A stretch of DNA of 64,000 nt from Solimonas sp. GTDB taxonomy: Bacteria > Pseudomonadota > Gammaproteobacteria > Nevskiales > Nevskiaceae. The position numbers were made by a program, and so were the translations under genes. Below, one piece after another: positions 61,665 to 64,000 of this stretch (its first letter is position 1; every line of letters begins with the position of its first letter). The notes under the pieces are model-generated. The model was given only the letters and a program-made list of their open reading frames with translations. It had not been told where the DNA came from and did no database searches. The DNA lies in the NCBI GenBank assembly GCA_030149365.1, contig JASBRP010000056.1, positions 25,321 through 89,320 on the forward strand, given 5' to 3'.

Positions 61665-62356
61665 ACGCAATACATGAAGTAGTTGACGTCGATGTCGTTG
61701 CCCATCGTCGCGCTCTTGAGCAGCGGGTTGTAGCGCATGCCCTTGATCTCGCGCGTCTCCAGGCCTGCGGCGCGCGCCCAGGAATCCAGCTCCGAGGGGC
61801 GGATGAACTTGGCGTAGTCGTGCGTGCCGCGCGGCACCAGGTTCAGCAGGTACTCCGCGCCGACGATGGCCAGCGCGAAGGACTTGGGATTGCGGTTTAT
61901 GGTGGAGAACACCAGCGTGCCGCCGGGCTTGGCCAGGCGCGCGCAGGCCGCGATCACCGATTCCGGCGAGGGCACGTGCTCCAGCATCTCCATGCAGCAG
62001 ACCAGGTCGAAGCTGCCCGGCATCTCGCGCGCCAGTTCCTCGGCGGGGATGTGGCGGTATTCCGCCTTCACGCCGGACTCCAGGCCATGCAGGCGCGCCA
62101 CTTCCAGCGCCTCCTCGGCCATGTCGATGCCCAGGGTGTCGGCGCCGGCCTTGGCCAGGCCCTCGGTCAGCAGGCCGCCGCCGCAGCCCACGTCGAGCGC
62201 GCGCTTGCCCTTGAGGCCGCCGGCGCAGGCTTCGATGTAACGCAGCCGCGGCGGGTTGATGTGGTGCAGCGCGCCCATCTCGCCGCGCGGGTCCCACCAG
62301 CGCGAGGCCAGCCGGTCGAAGTTGGCGATTTCGCGCTTGTCGACGTTCGTGTTCAT
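61643..62356 (-). CDS. ubiG: Ubiquinone biosynthesis O-methyltransferase
   Basis: 237 residues from the ATG at 62356. SAM motif ALDVGCGGGLLTEGLA (about 53-68), family motifs HHINPPRLRYIE, CCMEMLEHVPSPE and STINRNPKSFA...LVPRGTHDY. It performs both O-methylations of ubiquinone synthesis. The last residues KPGIGN lie in the GGGAATC repeat, so the natural C-terminus may have been extended by it. Overlaps mtaD by 4 bases. Confidence 0.96.
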   Translation of the reverse strand: MNTNVDKREIANFDRLASRWWDPRGEMGALHHINPPRLRYIEACAGGLKGKRALDVGCGGGLLTEGLAKAGADTLGIDMAEEALEVARLHGLESGVKAEYRHIPAEELAREMPGSFDLVCCMEMLEHVPSPESVIAACARLAKPGGTLVFSTINRNPKSFALAIVGAEYLLNLVPRGTHDYAKFIRPSELDSWARAAGLETREIKGMRYNPLLKSATMGNDIDVNYFMYCVKPGIGN

Positions 62357-63663
62357 GGCTTGATCTTCTGTCTCCATTCCTGCGCGCGGGCGATGATGGC
62401 CGCCTCGTCCAGCGCCAGCAGCTGCCGCTCGCGCATCAGGGCGCGGCCGGCGACGTAACTATGGGTGACCTGGTCGCGGCCGGCGGCATAGGCCAGCTGC
62501 GACTGCACGTTGTAGACCGGCTGCGTCGCCGCGGCCGACAGGTCCACCGCGATGAAGTCGGCGGACTTGCCTGGCACCAGCGAGCCGGTAACGCCGTCGA
62601 TGCCCATCGCCCGGGCGCCGCCCAGCGTCGCCATGTGCAGGGCCTGCGCCGCGGGCAGGGTGCGCGCGTCGCCGGACACGGCCTTGGCCAGCAGCGCCGC
62701 GGTGCGCAGCTCGCCCAGCAGGTCCAGGTCGTTGTTGCTGGCGGCGCCGTCGGTGCCCAGCGCCACGTTGACGCCCGCCGCCAGCAGCTTGCCCACCGGC
62801 GCGAAGCCGCTGGCCAGCTTGAGGTTGGACTCCGGGCAGTGCGCCACGTGCACGCCGAACTCGGCGGCCTCGGCGATCTCCTGGTCGGTGAGCTGGGTCA
62901 TGTGCACGGCGATGAAGTCCGGCCCCAGCAGTTCCAGTTCCTTGAGTCGCTGCCAGGGGCGCTTGCCGCTGGCCTGCAGCGCCATCTCCACTTCGCCCGC
63001 CGTCTCGTGCACGTGCATGTGCATGACGGTGCCCAGCTCGGTGGCGTACTTGCGAACCTCCAGCAGCGGTTTGTCGGACACGGTGTAGGGCGCGTGCGGC
63101 GCGAACACCGTGCGCAGCAGCGGGTTGCCGCGCACCGAGTCATGCACCTCCAGGCCCTTGTGCAGATACTCGTCCGGTCCGCTGGCCCAGGCGCTGGGGA
63201 AGTCGATCATGATCAGGCCGATCGTGGCCCGCATGCCGGACTCCGCCGCCACCTGCGCGCTGGCGTCCGGGAAGAAATACATGTCGTTGAAGCTGGTGGT
63301 GCCGCCGCGGATCATCTCGCAGCAGGCCAGCCGCAGGCCGTCCACGCAGAACTGGCGGTTGGCATGAGCGCCCTCGGCCGGCCAGATATGGTTCTGCAGC
63401 CAGTCCATCAGCGGCAGGTCGTCGGCGATGCCGCGCAGCAGCGTCATGGCCGAATGCGTGTGGATGTTGACCAGGCCGGGCATGACGGCGTGAGCCGGCA
63501 GCTCCAGGACCTCGGCCGCCCGGATCGCACGGGCCTCGGCGGCCGGCAGGATCTGGGCGATACGGCCGTCGCGCACGACCAGGGCATGATGCTCCAGCAC
63601 CGTGCCGGCGGGTTCGACGGTCACCAGCCAGCGGGGAAAGACCAGCAGGTCGGCTGTCTGCAT
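62353..63663 (-). CDS. mtaD: TRZ/ATZ-family amidohydrolase, probable 5'-methylthioadenosine/S-adenosylhomocysteine deaminase
   Basis: 436 residues. Metal ligands are in NIHTHSAMT, HVHETAGE and GTDGAASNN; HAPYTVSD is also conserved. It is the deaminase form that, next to mtnA, opens the methylthioadenosine salvage route by converting MTA to methylthioinosine, as in Pseudomonas (by family analogy). Divergent from mtnA across 65 bases. Confidence 0.9.
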   Translation of the reverse strand: MQTADLLVFPRWLVTVEPAGTVLEHHALVVRDGRIAQILPAAEARAIRAAEVLELPAHAVMPGLVNIHTHSAMTLLRGIADDLPLMDWLQNHIWPAEGAHANRQFCVDGLRLACCEMIRGGTTSFNDMYFFPDASAQVAAESGMRATIGLIMIDFPSAWASGPDEYLHKGLEVHDSVRGNPLLRTVFAPHAPYTVSDKPLLEVRKYATELGTVMHMHVHETAGEVEMALQASGKRPWQRLKELELLGPDFIAVHMTQLTDQEIAEAAEFGVHVAHCPESNLKLASGFAPVGKLLAAGVNVALGTDGAASNNDLDLLGELRTAALLAKAVSGDARTLPAAQALHMATLGGARAMGIDGVTGSLVPGKSADFIAVDLSAAATQPVYNVQSQLAYAAGRDQVTHSYVAGRALMRERQLLALDEAAIIARAQEWRQKIKP

Positions 63664-63685
63664 AGCGGACTCGCAATGGGAAGGG

Positions 63686-63709
63686 GGTAGAATCGCCGCC
63701 CATTCTACC
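63686..63709. promoter_or_regulatory. Palindromic divergent promoter of mtaD and mtnA
   Basis: GGTAGAAT (63686-63693) and ATTCTACC (63702-63709) form a perfect 8-bp inverted repeat with an 8-base centre. Each arm contains a TAGAAT -10 box, one per strand, so transcription toward mtnA and mtaD would start from overlapping sites. Clear -35 boxes were not found. Confidence 0.5.
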
Positions 63710-63728
63710 TTGCCCGCGGAGCCTTCCG

Positions 63729-64000
63729 ATGTCCGGTGCCGTACTTCCCATCGTCTGGGCCGACCCCGTCCTGCGCCTGCTGGACCAGCGCGTGCTGCCG
63801 CACGAACTGTCCTATCTCGACTGCCAGAGCGCCGAGGACGTCGCCAGCGCCATCCACGGCATGGCCGTGCGCGGCGCGCCGGCCATCGGCATCGCCGCCG
63901 CCTACGCCCTGGCCGCGGCCGTCCGCCGCGACTGCGAGGCCGACCGCGTCGCGGGCGTATTCGCCAGCCACGTCGAGGCGCTCGGCGAACGGCTGATCGC
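63729..64000 (+). CDS. mtnA: S-methyl-5-thioribose-1-phosphate isomerase (3' cut by window edge)
   Basis: The first 90 residues are in the window. The family pattern RLLDQRVLPHELSYLDC and MAVRGAPAIGIAAAYALA is unmistakable. Methionine salvage enzyme converting methylthioribose 1-phosphate to methylthioribulose 1-phosphate. The gene continues past base 64000. Confidence 0.94.
   Translation, partial: MSGAVLPIVWADPVLRLLDQRVLPHELSYLDCQSAEDVASAIHGMAVRGAPAIGIAAAYALAAAVRRDCEADRVAGVFASHVEALGERLI

Overview
This is an ordinary-looking stretch of chromosome from a high-GC gammaproteobacterium. It has no phage, insertion sequence, rRNA operon or CRISPR array. The likely relatives are Nevskiales/Solimonadaceae or Xanthomonadales. 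The evidence is SMC/ScpAB instead of MukBEF, ZipA, a PHA regulator PhaR, the dapB-radical SAM-carAB-greA and mtnA/mtaD-ubiG-mupP-yciK neighbourhoods known from pseudomonads, and palindromic repeats of the GTAGGAGC and GGGAATC kinds common in those groups. The lineage is an inference. No 16S gene is present.

Layout. Positions 1-11800 hold mixed housekeeping and accessory genes: a large hydrolase/phosphatase fusion cut by the left edge, a LuxR-type response regulator, pgm, a DUF1249 gene, an SGNH lipoprotein, a gamma-carbonic anhydrase, sixA, rsmJ, an SCP2 protein, twin thioesterases, a Nudix CoA hydrolase and a MazG-type protein. Positions 11900-25300 hold dapB, a radical SAM gene, carAB, greA, rlmE, ftsH, folP, glmM, tpiA and secG. 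Positions 25400-34470 are the classic translation/RNA operon: tRNA-Leu(GAG), initiator tRNA, rimP, nusA, infB, rbfA, truB, rpsO and pnp. Positions 34470-34940 are the only long gap without a protein gene, and they carry a strong small-RNA candidate. Next come phaR, gluQRS, a HAD phosphatase and a four-gene ether-lipid/glycerol-like cluster (37549-42587). Positions 42600-52950 hold repeats, a GlsB-type membrane protein, queF, smc-zipA-ligA-mscS and yciB-yciI-bolA. Positions 52960-58420 hold yciO, a site-2 protease, trpS, scpA, scpB and rluB. Positions 58500-64000 hold an SDR, a degenerate GGDEF/EAL protein, mupP, ubiG, mtaD and the start of mtnA.

Many genes are translationally coupled by 4-base overlaps: thioesterase pair, nudL-mazG, the AGPS-like cluster, smc-zipA, trpS-scpA-scpB-rluB, yciB-yciI-bolA and mtaD-ubiG. 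Chromosome maintenance (smc, scpAB, ligA), cell division (zipA, yciB) and translation are the dominant themes.

The most interesting signal is at 34647-34882, just downstream of phaR and on its strand. A near-consensus sigma70 promoter with an A/T-rich upstream element drives a predicted RNA of about 124 nt. The RNA has three stem-loops, an exposed CUCCUCC (anti-Shine-Dalgarno) linker and a U7 intrinsic terminator. A TGCA-N-TGCA palindrome sits on its start site and another lies 104 bp upstream. Related sites lie upstream of the phaR reading frame and inside the carAB promoter. I propose a PhaR-controlled trans-acting small RNA; this is inference from sequence only.
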